DNA of 64,000 nucleotides, taken from NCBI RefSeq assembly GCF_003429565.1, contig NZ_QUAK01000087.1:23309-87308 (forward strand), read 5' to 3'. The notes under the pieces were generated by a model. That model searched no databases. It had not been told where the DNA came from and saw only the letters and a list, made by a program, of their open reading frames with translations. The stretch is from Streptomyces triticagri (lineage in GTDB: Bacteria > Actinomycetota > Actinomycetes > Streptomycetales > Streptomycetaceae). Positions 36,123-45,308 of the stretch are shown in pieces (position 1 is the first letter of the stretch; every line of letters begins with the position of its first letter). Both the position numbers and the translations under genes were made by a program.

Positions 36123-36806
36123 ATGGCACTGCTTCGTTCCAAGCGTTCCGCGGCGTCGACCGACGCCGTTCACCACCCTGTGTTCGCGCGGGTCTACGCC
36201 CGCCAGAGCGTCGCTTCCGAGCGCATAGTGGCGCGGTACCGCAGGGAGCTCCTGAGCGGTCTGTCCGGTCGGATCATCGAGATCGGCGCGGGGAACGGCC
36301 TCAATTTCTCCCACTACCCGAGTTCCGTCTCGGAGGTGGTGGCGATCGAGCCGGAGCGCCTGCTGCGGGAGTACGCACTGACGGCGGCGCGGCGGGCCGA
36401 GGTGCCGGTGGACGTGGTGCCGGGTACGGCGGAGGCGCTGCCGGTCAAGAGCGAGGCGTTCGACGGCGCGGTGCTGTCGCTCGTGCTGTGCAGCGTGCGG
36501 GACGTCCGGCGGGCCCTGGCCGAGGTGCACCGGGTGGTGCGCCCCGGCGGTGAGGTGCGGTTCTTCGAGCACGAGCTCAGTCCGCGGGGACGGGCCATGC
36601 CGGTGCTGCAGAAGGGCCTGGACCGGTCCCGGGTGTGGGGGATGTTCACCGGCGGCTGTCATGTCTCGCGTACGCCGGTCACCTCGCTCCGGGAAGCGGG
36701 CTTCGGCGAGCTCGAGCAGCATCGGATGCTGATCCCCGAGCGCGGGCCGCGCACCCCCGTCTCGTACTTCGTCCTGGGTTCCGCGCGCCGTCCGGTGACG
36801 GGGTGA
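36123..36806 (+). CDS. class I SAM-dependent methyltransferase
   Basis: A 227-aa methyltransferase of the UbiE/Methyltransf_11 type. Motif I IIEIGAGNGLNF is at about 48-59, the acidic motif II is VVAIEPE, and motif III LSLVLCSVRDVRRALAEVHRVVRPGGEV is near 122-149. GGAGGGA precedes ATG 36123; an ATG at 36090 would add 11 residues and has no ribosome site. The substrate cannot be inferred. It stands alone between bioD and the ABC exporter. Confidence 0.88.
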   Translation: MALLRSKRSAASTDAVHHPVFARVYARQSVASERIVARYRRELLSGLSGRIIEIGAGNGLNFSHYPSSVSEVVAIEPERLLREYALTAARRAEVPVDVVPGTAEALPVKSEAFDGAVLSLVLCSVRDVRRALAEVHRVVRPGGEVRFFEHELSPRGRAMPVLQKGLDRSRVWGMFTGGCHVSRTPVTSLREAGFGELEQHRMLIPERGPRTPVSYFVLGSARRPVTG

Positions 36807-36947
36807 GTCCGGTGCGCGCGGACTGCCCGGTGGCGCCGTGTGTCCGCGATCGGCCCGGCCCCGGACGGATACCGACGGTCGGTGCGGGGCGACTACTCTC
36901 GCCCCCGGTAAGGGAGTTGGGACCGATACGCCCTCTGGGAGGCTGCC

Positions 36948-37754
36948 TTGTCCGCATCTGAAGGAGCACAGGAGACCGGCCTGGACGGACCCGCCGCCCG
37001 GGCCAGGAGTCTGACCAAGGCCTACGGCTCCGGCGAGACCACGGTCCTCGCTCTGGACGCGGTCGACGTGGACATCGCCGCCGGGCGTTTCACCGCGGTG
37101 ATGGGGCCCTCCGGGTCCGGCAAGTCCACCTTGATGCACTGCCTTGCGGGACTCGACTCCGTCTCCGCCGGCCAGGTCTGGCTCGGGTCCACCGAGATCA
37201 CCGGTCTGAAGGACCGGGAGCTCACCAGGCTGCGGCGCGACCGCATCGGGTTCATGTTCCAGGCCTTCAATCTGCTGCCCACGCTCAACGCCCGGGAGAA
37301 CATCACGCTGCCGATGGACATCGCCGGCCGGCGCCCCGACCGGGAGTGGGTCGACCGCGTGATCGACACGCTGGCGCTGCGTGACCGGCTGGGTCACCGA
37401 CCGGCTCAGCTCTCCGGCGGCCAGCAGCAGCGGGTCGCCTGTGCGCGGGCGCTGGCCGCCCGCCCCGAGCTGATCTTCGCCGACGAACCGACGGGGAACT
37501 TGGACTCGAGGGCCGGTGCCGAGGTGCTCGGCTTCCTGCGCGAGGCGGTCGACGAGCTGGACCAGACGGTGGTCATGGTCACCCACGACCCGAACGCCGC
37601 CGCGTACTCCGACCTCGTGCTGTTCCTCGCGGACGGCCGGATCGTGGACGAGATGCCGCAGCCCACCTCGGAGAAGGTCCTCGAGCGCATGAAGCGCTTC
37701 GACAGCGGCCGGCCGGAGGACCCCGACACCGGCCGCACCACGGACGGGAGTTGA
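36948..37754 (+). CDS. MacB/LolD-type ABC transporter ATP-binding protein
   Basis: A 268-aa ATPase for the adjacent FtsX-like permease. Walker A GPSGSGKST (53-61), Q-loop FQAFNLLP, signature LSGGQQQR (155-162) and Walker B LIFADEP (174-180) are intact. The start is TTG at 36948, with GGGAGG six nucleotides upstream. A tail of about 35 residues after the ATPase core is charged. The permease begins 6 bp downstream. Such pairs export peptides or antibiotics or handle cell-envelope lipids; the substrate here is unknown. Confidence 0.94.
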   Translation: MSASEGAQETGLDGPAARARSLTKAYGSGETTVLALDAVDVDIAAGRFTAVMGPSGSGKSTLMHCLAGLDSVSAGQVWLGSTEITGLKDRELTRLRRDRIGFMFQAFNLLPTLNARENITLPMDIAGRRPDREWVDRVIDTLALRDRLGHRPAQLSGGQQQRVACARALAARPELIFADEPTGNLDSRAGAEVLGFLREAVDELDQTVVMVTHDPNAAAYSDLVLFLADGRIVDEMPQPTSEKVLERMKRFDSGRPEDPDTGRTTDGS

Positions 37755-37760
37755 GGCGCG

Positions 37761-40325
37761 GTGCTGAAGGCGACGCTGCGGAGCTTCTTCGCGCACAAGG
37801 GCCGGCTGCTGCTGTCCGCGCTCGCGGTGGTGCTGTCCGTGGCCTTCGTGGCGGGCAGTCTGATCTTCTCGGACACGGTCACCCGTACCTTCGACCGACT
37901 GTTCGCCTCCACCTCGGCGGATGTCACCGTGGGGCCCAAGGAGGGCGTCGGGAGCGCTCTGCCGTCCGGGGCGACCCCGACCGTGCCGGCCTCACTTGCC
38001 GAGCGCGTCAAGGGCGTGGACGGTGTGGCCAAGGCCGAGATCGACGCCGCGGTGGAGAACATCACGGTCGTCGACGAGCACAACGACCCGGTGGGCCCCA
38101 CCACCGGAGCCCCCACCATCGCGACCAACTGGTACGCGGCCGAGCGCAGCCCGGTCGAGCTCACCGACGGGCGGGCGCCGCGCGGTGCCGGTGAGGCCCT
38201 TCTGGACGCCGACACCGCGGACAACAAGGACCTGGCCATCGGCGACACCCTGAAGGTGCTGGCGCGGCCCGGTTCGTTCGAGGTCGAGATCGTCGGGATC
38301 GCGACGTTCACCACCACCAACCCGGGTGCGGCACTGGTCTTCCTCGACACCCCGACCGCACAGGAGAAGCTCCTCGGCGACAAGGACCTGGCCACCTCCA
38401 TCGGCGTGGAGGCCGCGGACGGGACCACGGACGCGCAGCTCAAGCGCAGCCTCGCCGCCGAGCTGGGCTCGGCCTACGAGCTCAAGACCGCCGACGAGCA
38501 GGCGGAGTCGGCGGCCGCGGACTTCGGCAGCTTCCTCGACGTCATCAAGTACGTGATGCTGGGCTTCGCCGGGATCGCGGTCCTCGTCGGCATCTTCCTG
38601 ATCGTCAACACCTTCTCGATGCTCATCGCCCAGCGCACCCGGGAGCTCGGCCTGATGCGGGCGTTGGGTGCGGACCGCCGCCAGGTCAGGCGCTCGGTGC
38701 TCACCGAGGCGCTGCTGCTCGGCCTGGTCGGTTCGACCCTCGGTCTGCTCACCGGAATCGGTCTGGCCGCCGGGCTCATCGAGTTGATGGGCCTGCTCGG
38801 GATGAATCTGGACACCACCGAGATGGTGATCGGCTGGGTCACCCCGGTCGCGGCGTATGTGGTCGGCGTCGGTGTCACCTTCGTCTCGGCGTATCTGCCG
38901 GCCAGGCGTGCCGCCCGGGTGTCCCCGATGGCTGCACTCTCCGATGTCGAAGTCACCGGTGTGGGGCGGCCGTTGACGGTCCGGGCGATCGTCGGCGGGG
39001 TGACCGGAGCGGCCGGAGTGGCGGCTCTCGCCGGGTGCGCGGCGGCGGACAGGACCGGGACGGCCGCACCGCTACTCGGTCTCGGGGTCGTGCTGACCCT
39101 GATCGCCATGGTGATCGCAGGACCGCTCCTGGTCCGGCCGGTGATCCGGGTGCTCGGCTCCGCCTTCCCCGCGGTCTTCGGCTCGGTGGGCCGGATGAGC
39201 CAGCGCAACGCCCTGCGCAATCCCCGGCGTACCGGTGCCACGGCAGCCGCCCTGATGGTGGGGCTCGCCCTGGTCGGCGGGCTCTCGGTGGCGAGCGAGT
39301 CGATGAGCGCGTCCTTCGACCGCGAGATCGACCGCACCCTCGGCGCCGACTTCATCGTGCAGAACACCAACTTCATGCCGTTCCCCGACGAGATCCGTGA
39401 GCGGGTGCAGGAGGCGGACGGCTCCGGTCTGGTGGTCCGTCAGCGCTTCGTACCGCTGGAGCTGCGCCTGCCCGACGGCAAGCGCGTGGAGTCGACCGCG
39501 GGGGCGTACGAGTCGGGGCTCGACGAGGTGGCCAAGATCGACTATGCCCAGGGTGACAGCGCCGCGGTGCTCGCTCCCGACCGGATCGCCATGGACGTGG
39601 AGTTCGCCAAGGACCACGGCGTGCGGCTGAACGGCAAGATCCCGGTGGAGTTCCCCGGCGGACGCAAGGCCTCACTGACCGTGGGCGCCTTCACGGACCT
39701 CGGCTCGACGACGGGTCCAGGCTCCGAGGGCGGTCTGGTGATGGGCTTCGACACCGCCCAGAAGTATCTGCCGGACGGCCAGGACTCGGCGCTCTATGTC
39801 AACGCCTCGAAGGGCGGCGACAAGGACGCGCTCCGCGCCGAGCTCGAGAAGGCACTCGACCCGTATCCCCAGGTCCAGGTGCGCGACCAGGCTGACTACA
39901 AGGAGCTGGTGCGGGGACAGATCGCGGTGATGCTCTATCTGGTGTACGCACTCCTCGGCCTCGCGATCATCATCGCGGTGCTCGGAGTGGTGAACACCCT
40001 GGCGCTGTCGGTCGTCGAGCGCACCCGGGAGATCGGACTGCTCCGCGCGATCGGCCTGGGGCGGCGGCAGCTTCGCCGGATGATCCGCCTCGAGTCCGTG
40101 GTGATCGCCGTGTTCGGCGCCGTGCTCGGTCTGGGCCTCGGTCTTGTCTGGGGGCTTGCGATACAGCAGGTGCTCGCCTTGGAGGGCATGACCGAACTCG
40201 CCCTGCCCTGGGGCACGATCGTCGCCGTCCTGATCGGGTCGATCGTGGTCGGCCTGACCGCCGCGCTGCTGCCGGCTCTGCGCGCCTCCCGGATGAACGT
40301 CCTGGCGGCGATCGCACACGAGTAG
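37761..40325 (+). CDS. FtsX/MacB-type ABC transporter permease
   Basis: An 854-aa mechanotransmission-type permease with duplicated architecture: N-terminal helix (about 18-38), extracellular MacB-like domain (about 40-255), three helices (about 260-385), a short linker with two more helices (about 410-450), a second extracellular domain (about 500-720) and three C-terminal helices (about 730-845). Each FtsX core has ERTRELGLMRALGADRRQ or its twin VERTREIGLLRAIGLGRRQ. Starts at GTG and forms an operon with the ATPase. Confidence 0.93.
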   Translation: MLKATLRSFFAHKGRLLLSALAVVLSVAFVAGSLIFSDTVTRTFDRLFASTSADVTVGPKEGVGSALPSGATPTVPASLAERVKGVDGVAKAEIDAAVENITVVDEHNDPVGPTTGAPTIATNWYAAERSPVELTDGRAPRGAGEALLDADTADNKDLAIGDTLKVLARPGSFEVEIVGIATFTTTNPGAALVFLDTPTAQEKLLGDKDLATSIGVEAADGTTDAQLKRSLAAELGSAYELKTADEQAESAAADFGSFLDVIKYVMLGFAGIAVLVGIFLIVNTFSMLIAQRTRELGLMRALGADRRQVRRSVLTEALLLGLVGSTLGLLTGIGLAAGLIELMGLLGMNLDTTEMVIGWVTPVAAYVVGVGVTFVSAYLPARRAARVSPMAALSDVEVTGVGRPLTVRAIVGGVTGAAGVAALAGCAAADRTGTAAPLLGLGVVLTLIAMVIAGPLLVRPVIRVLGSAFPAVFGSVGRMSQRNALRNPRRTGATAAALMVGLALVGGLSVASESMSASFDREIDRTLGADFIVQNTNFMPFPDEIRERVQEADGSGLVVRQRFVPLELRLPDGKRVESTAGAYESGLDEVAKIDYAQGDSAAVLAPDRIAMDVEFAKDHGVRLNGKIPVEFPGGRKASLTVGAFTDLGSTTGPGSEGGLVMGFDTAQKYLPDGQDSALYVNASKGGDKDALRAELEKALDPYPQVQVRDQADYKELVRGQIAVMLYLVYALLGLAIIIAVLGVVNTLALSVVERTREIGLLRAIGLGRRQLRRMIRLESVVIAVFGAVLGLGLGLVWGLAIQQVLALEGMTELALPWGTIVAVLIGSIVVGLTAALLPALRASRMNVLAAIAHE

Positions 40326-40388
40326 CGCCCATCGCCCCGCACGCAGGCTCCTGCCCGATGCCACCCGCCCCCGTACACAGGAGAGTTG

Positions 40389-41267
40389 ATGCCACGTCCC
40401 TTCCGTTTCGGCGTGAATCTGATGGATCAGGCGGACGGCAGCAGCTGGCGTGCGAAGTGCCGTCGCGCAGAGGAGCTGGGGTACGACGTGATCCTGGTGC
40501 CCGATCATCTGGGCATGCCGGCGCCGTTCCCCGCCCTGGTCGCGGCCGCCGAGGTGACCGAGCGTCCGCGCCTCGGCACCTTCGTGCTCAATACCGGCTT
40601 CTGGAATCCGACACTGCTGGCCAGGGAGATCGCCGGTACGGACGCACTCGCCGGCGGCCGTCTGGAGATCGGTCTGGGTGCGGGATATGTGCGCGAGGAG
40701 CACGAGCGGGCGGGTCTCGAGTTCCCGTCTCCTGGCGCCCGGGTGCGTCATCTTCGGCGCACCGTCGAGGAGTTGGACCGGCTGCTGGGAGACGAGGAGC
40801 ATCTGCCGCGTACGGTGCAGCGGCCCCGGCCGCCGCTCCTCATCGGTGGGAACGGCGACCGCGTCCTGGACCTGGCGGCCGAGCGGGCCGAGACGGTGGC
40901 CTTCTCCGGCGGCCGCGAGACCAAGGAGGGCATCAAGGCGCACACGGCCGACGCCCTCGAGGAGCGGGTGGCCGCGTTCCGTGCGCGAGCGGCCCGGCAC
41001 GGGACTGATCCCGAGCTGAATCTGCTGCTGCAGCTCGTCGCCGTGACCGACGACCGGGCAGCGGAAGCCGGCGCGCTCGGCCCGCTCGCGCCCGATCTCA
41101 CCGAGGACGAGCTTCTGGCCCTGCCCATCCTGGCGCTCGGCACCGTGCCGGAGATCTGCGGCCAGCTGCGGGCGCGGCGCGAGCGGTTCGGCTTCAGCTA
41201 TTTCACCGTGCTCGAGCCTCATCTGGAGGCTTTCGCGCCGGTCGTACGGGAGTTGAGCGGCGAGTGA
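40389..41267 (+). CDS. LLM-class F420-dependent oxidoreductase
   Basis: A 292-aa luciferase-like monooxygenase-fold protein. The F420-type variant is suggested by the length, FGVNLMDQAD, the NTGFWNPTLLAREIAGTDALAGGRLEIGLGAG block with its non-prolyl cis peptide region, and the C-terminal arrangement. F420-dependent enzymes of this type are abundant in actinomycetes; the substrate is unknown. ATG 40389 follows AGGAGAG (40379-40385). It sits 63 bp after the ABC permease and may be co-transcribed. Confidence 0.88.
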   Translation: MPRPFRFGVNLMDQADGSSWRAKCRRAEELGYDVILVPDHLGMPAPFPALVAAAEVTERPRLGTFVLNTGFWNPTLLAREIAGTDALAGGRLEIGLGAGYVREEHERAGLEFPSPGARVRHLRRTVEELDRLLGDEEHLPRTVQRPRPPLLIGGNGDRVLDLAAERAETVAFSGGRETKEGIKAHTADALEERVAAFRARAARHGTDPELNLLLQLVAVTDDRAAEAGALGPLAPDLTEDELLALPILALGTVPEICGQLRARRERFGFSYFTVLEPHLEAFAPVVRELSGE

Positions 41268-41352
41268 CGGACCGGTGCAGCGGCCGGACGGCCGTTCCGG
41301 CATGCGGACGATCGGCTGGTGCGCGAGCGGCAGCAGGTGATGGGATACCGCC

Positions 41353-41928
41353 ATGGCAGAACCGCACCCCGCCCAGTCGGCAGCACGGCACACAACGACA
41401 CAGGCAGCCACGGCCGACGCAGCCGAAGCTGCCGACGTGGCCGGCGCAGCCGACAAGACAGCACCGCGCCTTTCGCCGAAGGCAACCCAGCACCTTGCAC
41501 CGGCGGACAGCCCCCGGATACGGACAGCGACCCCCGAGGACGTCGCCGCGGTGCTCGACTTCTGGCGGACGGCCGCCGAGGGCACCAGCATCAGTGACGA
41601 TCAGGACGGCGTGCGGCGTCTCGTGGCCCGCGATCCCGATGCGCTGATCCTCGCCGAGCTGGACGGCCGGCTCGTCGGCACGGTGATCGCCGGCTTCGAC
41701 GGCTGGCGCTGCCACCTCTACCGGCTCGCCGTCCACCCGGAGCAGCGCCGACGCGGTATCGGCAGTGCGCTGCTGCGCGCCGCCGAGCAGCGTTTCACCG
41801 CATTGGGCGGCCGCCGCGGCGATGCCATGGTCCTGGTGGCCAATGAGACCGCACACCCGGCCTGGCAGTCGGCGGGCTACCGGCCCGAAGAGCAGTGGCG
41901 GCGCTGGACCAAGCCGCTCACCGCGTGA
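41353..41928 (+). CDS. GNAT-family N-acetyltransferase
   Basis: A 191-aa acetyltransferase. The GNAT domain begins near residue 54 (RIRTATPEDVAAVLDFW) and contains the acetyl-CoA motif A LYRLAVHPEQRRRGIGSALL (about 119-138) and the C-terminal NETAHPAWQSAGY block. The first 50 residues are low-complexity Ala/Thr/Pro/Asp and probably disordered; no better start is visible inside. The substrate, small molecule or protein, is unknown. Confidence 0.85.
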   Translation: MAEPHPAQSAARHTTTQAATADAAEAADVAGAADKTAPRLSPKATQHLAPADSPRIRTATPEDVAAVLDFWRTAAEGTSISDDQDGVRRLVARDPDALILAELDGRLVGTVIAGFDGWRCHLYRLAVHPEQRRRGIGSALLRAAEQRFTALGGRRGDAMVLVANETAHPAWQSAGYRPEEQWRRWTKPLTA

Positions 41929-42059
41929 GCCGCCCGAACCGCACGGACGGGTGACCGAGCCGAGCCCGCACCCGCGCCGGTTCGCCGTCGCGCGGGCGGT
42001 CGCATCCGTCATCGCGCGGTCCCCCGACAGCTGGCCGATCATGGTACGGAGGTGACCCG

Positions 42060-43412
42060 ATGACCGAACTGCTCCTGCTCGCCGTGGCCGTCCTGCTCTG
42101 TCTGACCTGCGGCGTCTTCGTCGCCGCGGAGTTCTCGCTGACCACGGTCGAGCGCAGTGACCTGGAGCGGGCCGTGGAGCGCGGCGACCGCGGTGCCGCG
42201 AGCGCACTGAAGGCGGTGCGCAGTCTGACGTTCCAGCTGTCGGGCGCCCAGCTGGGCATCACCGTCACCAACCTGGTCGTCGGCATGCTCTCCGAGCCGT
42301 CGATCGCGAAGCTGATCGCCGGTCCGCTGCGGTCGGTGGGGGTGCCGGAGTCGGCGACCTCGTCGATCGCCCTCATCATCGGTACGGCCCTGTCGACGGT
42401 CTTCCTGATGGTGGTCGGCGAGCTGGTGCCGAAGAACTGGGCGATCTCCTCGCCGCTCGCGGTGGCCCGCCGGGTGGCGACGGCACAGCGCTGGTTCAGC
42501 GCGGCGTTCAAGCCGTTCATCACCCATCTCAACAACACGGCGAACCGCTCGGTGCGCCGCTTCGGCATGGAGCCCGCCGAGGAGCTGGCCTCGGCCCGCA
42601 GCCCCCAGGAACTGGTCGCCCTGGCCAGGCACTCGGCCCAGCGGGGCGCGCTCGAGGCGGACACCGCGGAGCTGTTCGTCCGCACGCTGAACCTCGCCGA
42701 CCTGACCGCGGAGAACGTGATGACGCCCCGGGTCCAGGTGATGGCCCTCGATGTACGCGCCACCGCCGAGGACGTCGCGTCCGCCACCCGCGCGACGGGG
42801 CTGTCCCGCTTCCCCGTCTACCGCTCGAGCCTCGACTCCGTGGTCGGGGTGGCGCACATCAAGGACGTCCTCGCCGTCCCGGCCGAGCGCCGCGCCCGCC
42901 ACCCGGTCGCCGAGCTGATGCGCGAGCCGCTCCTCGTCCCGGAGACGCTCACCGTGGACCGGCTCCTCGACCGGCTGTCGGGGCGCCGGACCATGGCCGT
43001 CGTGATCGACGAGTACGGCGGCACGGCGGGCGTCGCCACCATCGAGGACATCGTCGAGGAGGTGGTGGGCGAGGTGCGGGACGAGCACGACCCGCACGAG
43101 ACCCCCGATCTCGCACCCGCGGGCGAGGACGAGGACGGTCGCAGGCTGTACTCGGCGGACGGCTCGGCCCGTACCGACCAGCTGCTCAAGATCGGCCTGC
43201 GTGCCCCGGACGGACCGTACGAGACGCTGGCGGGCCTGGTGGCCCACGAGCTGGGCCAGATCCCGAAGGTGGGCGACACCCTTCGGGTGCACGACTGGCA
43301 GCTCAATGTCGTCGACGCCACGGGGCATCGCGCCGCACGCGTGCAGCTGCGCGCCCCGGCCGCCACCGCGGCCGAAACCGAGACCGGGCGGCCCGAGGAG
43401 GAGCAGCGATGA
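42060..43412 (+). CDS. CNNM/hemolysin C-type transporter with CBS domains (first of a pair)
   Basis: A 450-aa membrane protein of the CNNM/CorC family linked to magnesium or other divalent ion transport. It has an N-terminal DUF21 domain with about four helices (residues 1-190, including GAQLGITVTNLVVG), two CBS domains (about 215-335, with ENVMTPR and DEYGGTAGVATIEDIVEEVVGE) and a CorC_HlyC domain at the C-terminus. GGAGGTGACCCG precedes the ATG. It overlaps the second family member by 4 bp (ATGA). Confidence 0.92.
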   Translation: MTELLLLAVAVLLCLTCGVFVAAEFSLTTVERSDLERAVERGDRGAASALKAVRSLTFQLSGAQLGITVTNLVVGMLSEPSIAKLIAGPLRSVGVPESATSSIALIIGTALSTVFLMVVGELVPKNWAISSPLAVARRVATAQRWFSAAFKPFITHLNNTANRSVRRFGMEPAEELASARSPQELVALARHSAQRGALEADTAELFVRTLNLADLTAENVMTPRVQVMALDVRATAEDVASATRATGLSRFPVYRSSLDSVVGVAHIKDVLAVPAERRARHPVAELMREPLLVPETLTVDRLLDRLSGRRTMAVVIDEYGGTAGVATIEDIVEEVVGEVRDEHDPHETPDLAPAGEDEDGRRLYSADGSARTDQLLKIGLRAPDGPYETLAGLVAHELGQIPKVGDTLRVHDWQLNVVDATGHRAARVQLRAPAATAAETETGRPEEEQR

Positions 43413-44422
43413 TCGTCCTGCAACTGCTGATCGGTGTGGCGACGCTGGTGGTGAACGCCTTCTTCGTGGGCGCCGAGTTCGCGGTGATCTCGGTCCGCCG
43501 GAGCCAGATCGAGCCGCGCGCCGAAGCGGGCGACCGGCGGGCCCGCAGCGTCCTGTGGGGCCTGCAGCACGTCTCCCAGCTGCTTGCCGCGGCCCAGCTC
43601 GGGATCACGCTGTGCACCCTGGTCCTGGGTGTGGTGGCCGAGCCGGCGATCGCGCATCTCCTCGAGCCGATCTTCGACGCGGTGGGAGTGCCGCATGGTC
43701 TCGTGCACCCGATCTCGTTCGTGATCGCCCTGACCGTGGCCACGTACTTGCACATGCTGCTGGGCGAGATGATCCCGAAGAACGTCGCACTCGCCGAGCC
43801 GGTCCGTACCGTCCTGCTGCTCGGTCCGCCGCTGGTCGCCCTGACCCGCGCCCTGCGCCCGGTCATCTTCACGGTCAACGCCTTTGCGAACGGGCTGCTC
43901 AAACTGCTCCGTGTGGAGCCGAAGGACGAGGTCGAGTCGACGTTCTCGGACGACGAACTGGCGCGCCTGGTCAAGGACTCGGGCGATGCGGGCCTGCTCG
44001 ACGACCGTGCCCAGGAGCGGCTGCACGACGCGCTCGAACTGGGCCGCCGTCCGGTACGGGACGTGGTGCTGCCCCTGGAGCGCCTGGTGTACGCGGAGGT
44101 CGGGGTGACGCCGGAGCAGCTGGAGGAGCTCTCGGCGCAGTCCGGCTTCTCGCGGTTCCCGGTGGTCGACGAGGGGCGCCGGATCGTCGGCTATCTGCAC
44201 GTCAAGGACGCACTCGACGCGATGCCGCGGGATCTGCCGTTCCCGGTGCGGGACATGCGCTCGATCGCCCGGGTCCGCGCGGACACTCCGCTCGACGACG
44301 TACTGACCGCGATGCGGCGCAGCCGGACACATCTGGCGGCCGTCCTCGGCGACGACGGCCGGCTCGCGGGTCTGGTGACGATGGAGGACGTACTGCGGGA
44401 GCTGTTCGGCCAGCCGGTCTGA
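43409..44422 (+). CDS. CNNM/hemolysin C-type transporter with CBS domains (second of a pair)
   Basis: A 337-aa paralogue of the preceding protein: DUF21 helices (about 1-180, with AAQLGITLCTLVLGVV) and two CBS domains (about 200-335, ending LVTMEDVLRELFGQPV). It lacks the C-terminal CorC_HlyC domain of the first protein, so the pair is asymmetric: one long and one short subunit. Start ATGA overlap implies coupled translation and probably a heteromeric transporter (inference). Confidence 0.92.
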   Translation: MIVLQLLIGVATLVVNAFFVGAEFAVISVRRSQIEPRAEAGDRRARSVLWGLQHVSQLLAAAQLGITLCTLVLGVVAEPAIAHLLEPIFDAVGVPHGLVHPISFVIALTVATYLHMLLGEMIPKNVALAEPVRTVLLLGPPLVALTRALRPVIFTVNAFANGLLKLLRVEPKDEVESTFSDDELARLVKDSGDAGLLDDRAQERLHDALELGRRPVRDVVLPLERLVYAEVGVTPEQLEELSAQSGFSRFPVVDEGRRIVGYLHVKDALDAMPRDLPFPVRDMRSIARVRADTPLDDVLTAMRRSRTHLAAVLGDDGRLAGLVTMEDVLRELFGQPV

Positions 44423-44446
44423 GAGCGGGTTAGCATCGATCCCGCC

Positions 44447-45229
44447 ATGGAGATCAATGCCACCTACACCAGTCTGGTCGCCGTCGGCGACTCGTTCACC
44501 GAGGGCATGTCGGACCGGCTGCCCGACGGCAGCTATCGCGGCTGGGCCGATCTGCTCGCCGCACGTCTCGCGACACGGCAGCCCGGCTTCCGGTACGCCA
44601 ATCTCGCCGTACGCGGCAAGCTGATCGGCCAGATCGTGGCGGAGCAGGTCGAGGTCGCCGCGGCGATGCGTGCGGATGTGGTGACGCTCGTCGGTGGTCT
44701 GAACGACACCCTGCGGCCCAAGTGCGACATGGGCAGGGTCCGGTCGCTGCTCGACGAGGCGGTCGAACGGCTGGCCCCTTCCTGCAAGCAGCTCGTCCTC
44801 ATGCGCAGCCCCGGCCGGCAGGGCCCGGTCCTGACCCGTTTCCGGCCGCGCATGGAGGAGCTGTTCGCCCACATCGACGAGCTGGCCGGCCGGCACGATG
44901 CCCTGGTCGTCGATCTGTACGGCAGCCCGGTGCTCGCCGATCAGCGCATGTGGGACGTCGACCGGCTGCATCTCACCGCGGACGGACACCGCAGGGTGGC
45001 CGCGGCCGTCGGCGAGAGCCTCCGCCTCGACCCCGAGTTCGACTGGCGCGCCCCGCTCCCGCCGGCCGTGCCGCCGCGCTGGGCGAGCCGACGCATCGAC
45101 GACGCGCGTTTCGCCCGCGAGCATCTGCTGCCGTGGATCGGCCGCCGTCTCACCGGCCGTTCCTCGGGCGACGGCCGCGACCCCAAGCGCGCCGAGCTGC
45201 TCCCGTACGAGCCGCCGCCGTCCGCATAG
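44447..45229 (+). CDS. SGNH/GDSL hydrolase
   Basis: A 260-aa serine esterase or lipase of the SGNH fold. All four blocks are visible: GDSFTEG with Ser16, Gly56 in NLAVRG, GGLND with Asn86, and the D-x-x-H pair in DRLHLT near 168-171. There is no signal peptide, so it acts in the cytoplasm. The last 45 residues are basic and proline-rich. It is 24 bp after the CNNM pair and could share their transcript. Confidence 0.9.
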   Translation: MEINATYTSLVAVGDSFTEGMSDRLPDGSYRGWADLLAARLATRQPGFRYANLAVRGKLIGQIVAEQVEVAAAMRADVVTLVGGLNDTLRPKCDMGRVRSLLDEAVERLAPSCKQLVLMRSPGRQGPVLTRFRPRMEELFAHIDELAGRHDALVVDLYGSPVLADQRMWDVDRLHLTADGHRRVAAAVGESLRLDPEFDWRAPLPPAVPPRWASRRIDDARFAREHLLPWIGRRLTGRSSGDGRDPKRAELLPYEPPPSA

Positions 45230-45308
45230 CCGCACCTCCCGTCCTGTGGGTTCCTACAGGTCAGGGATGGTCGGGAGGCTGTACGGACGCCCGGTAAACT
45301 CCGTGCAC

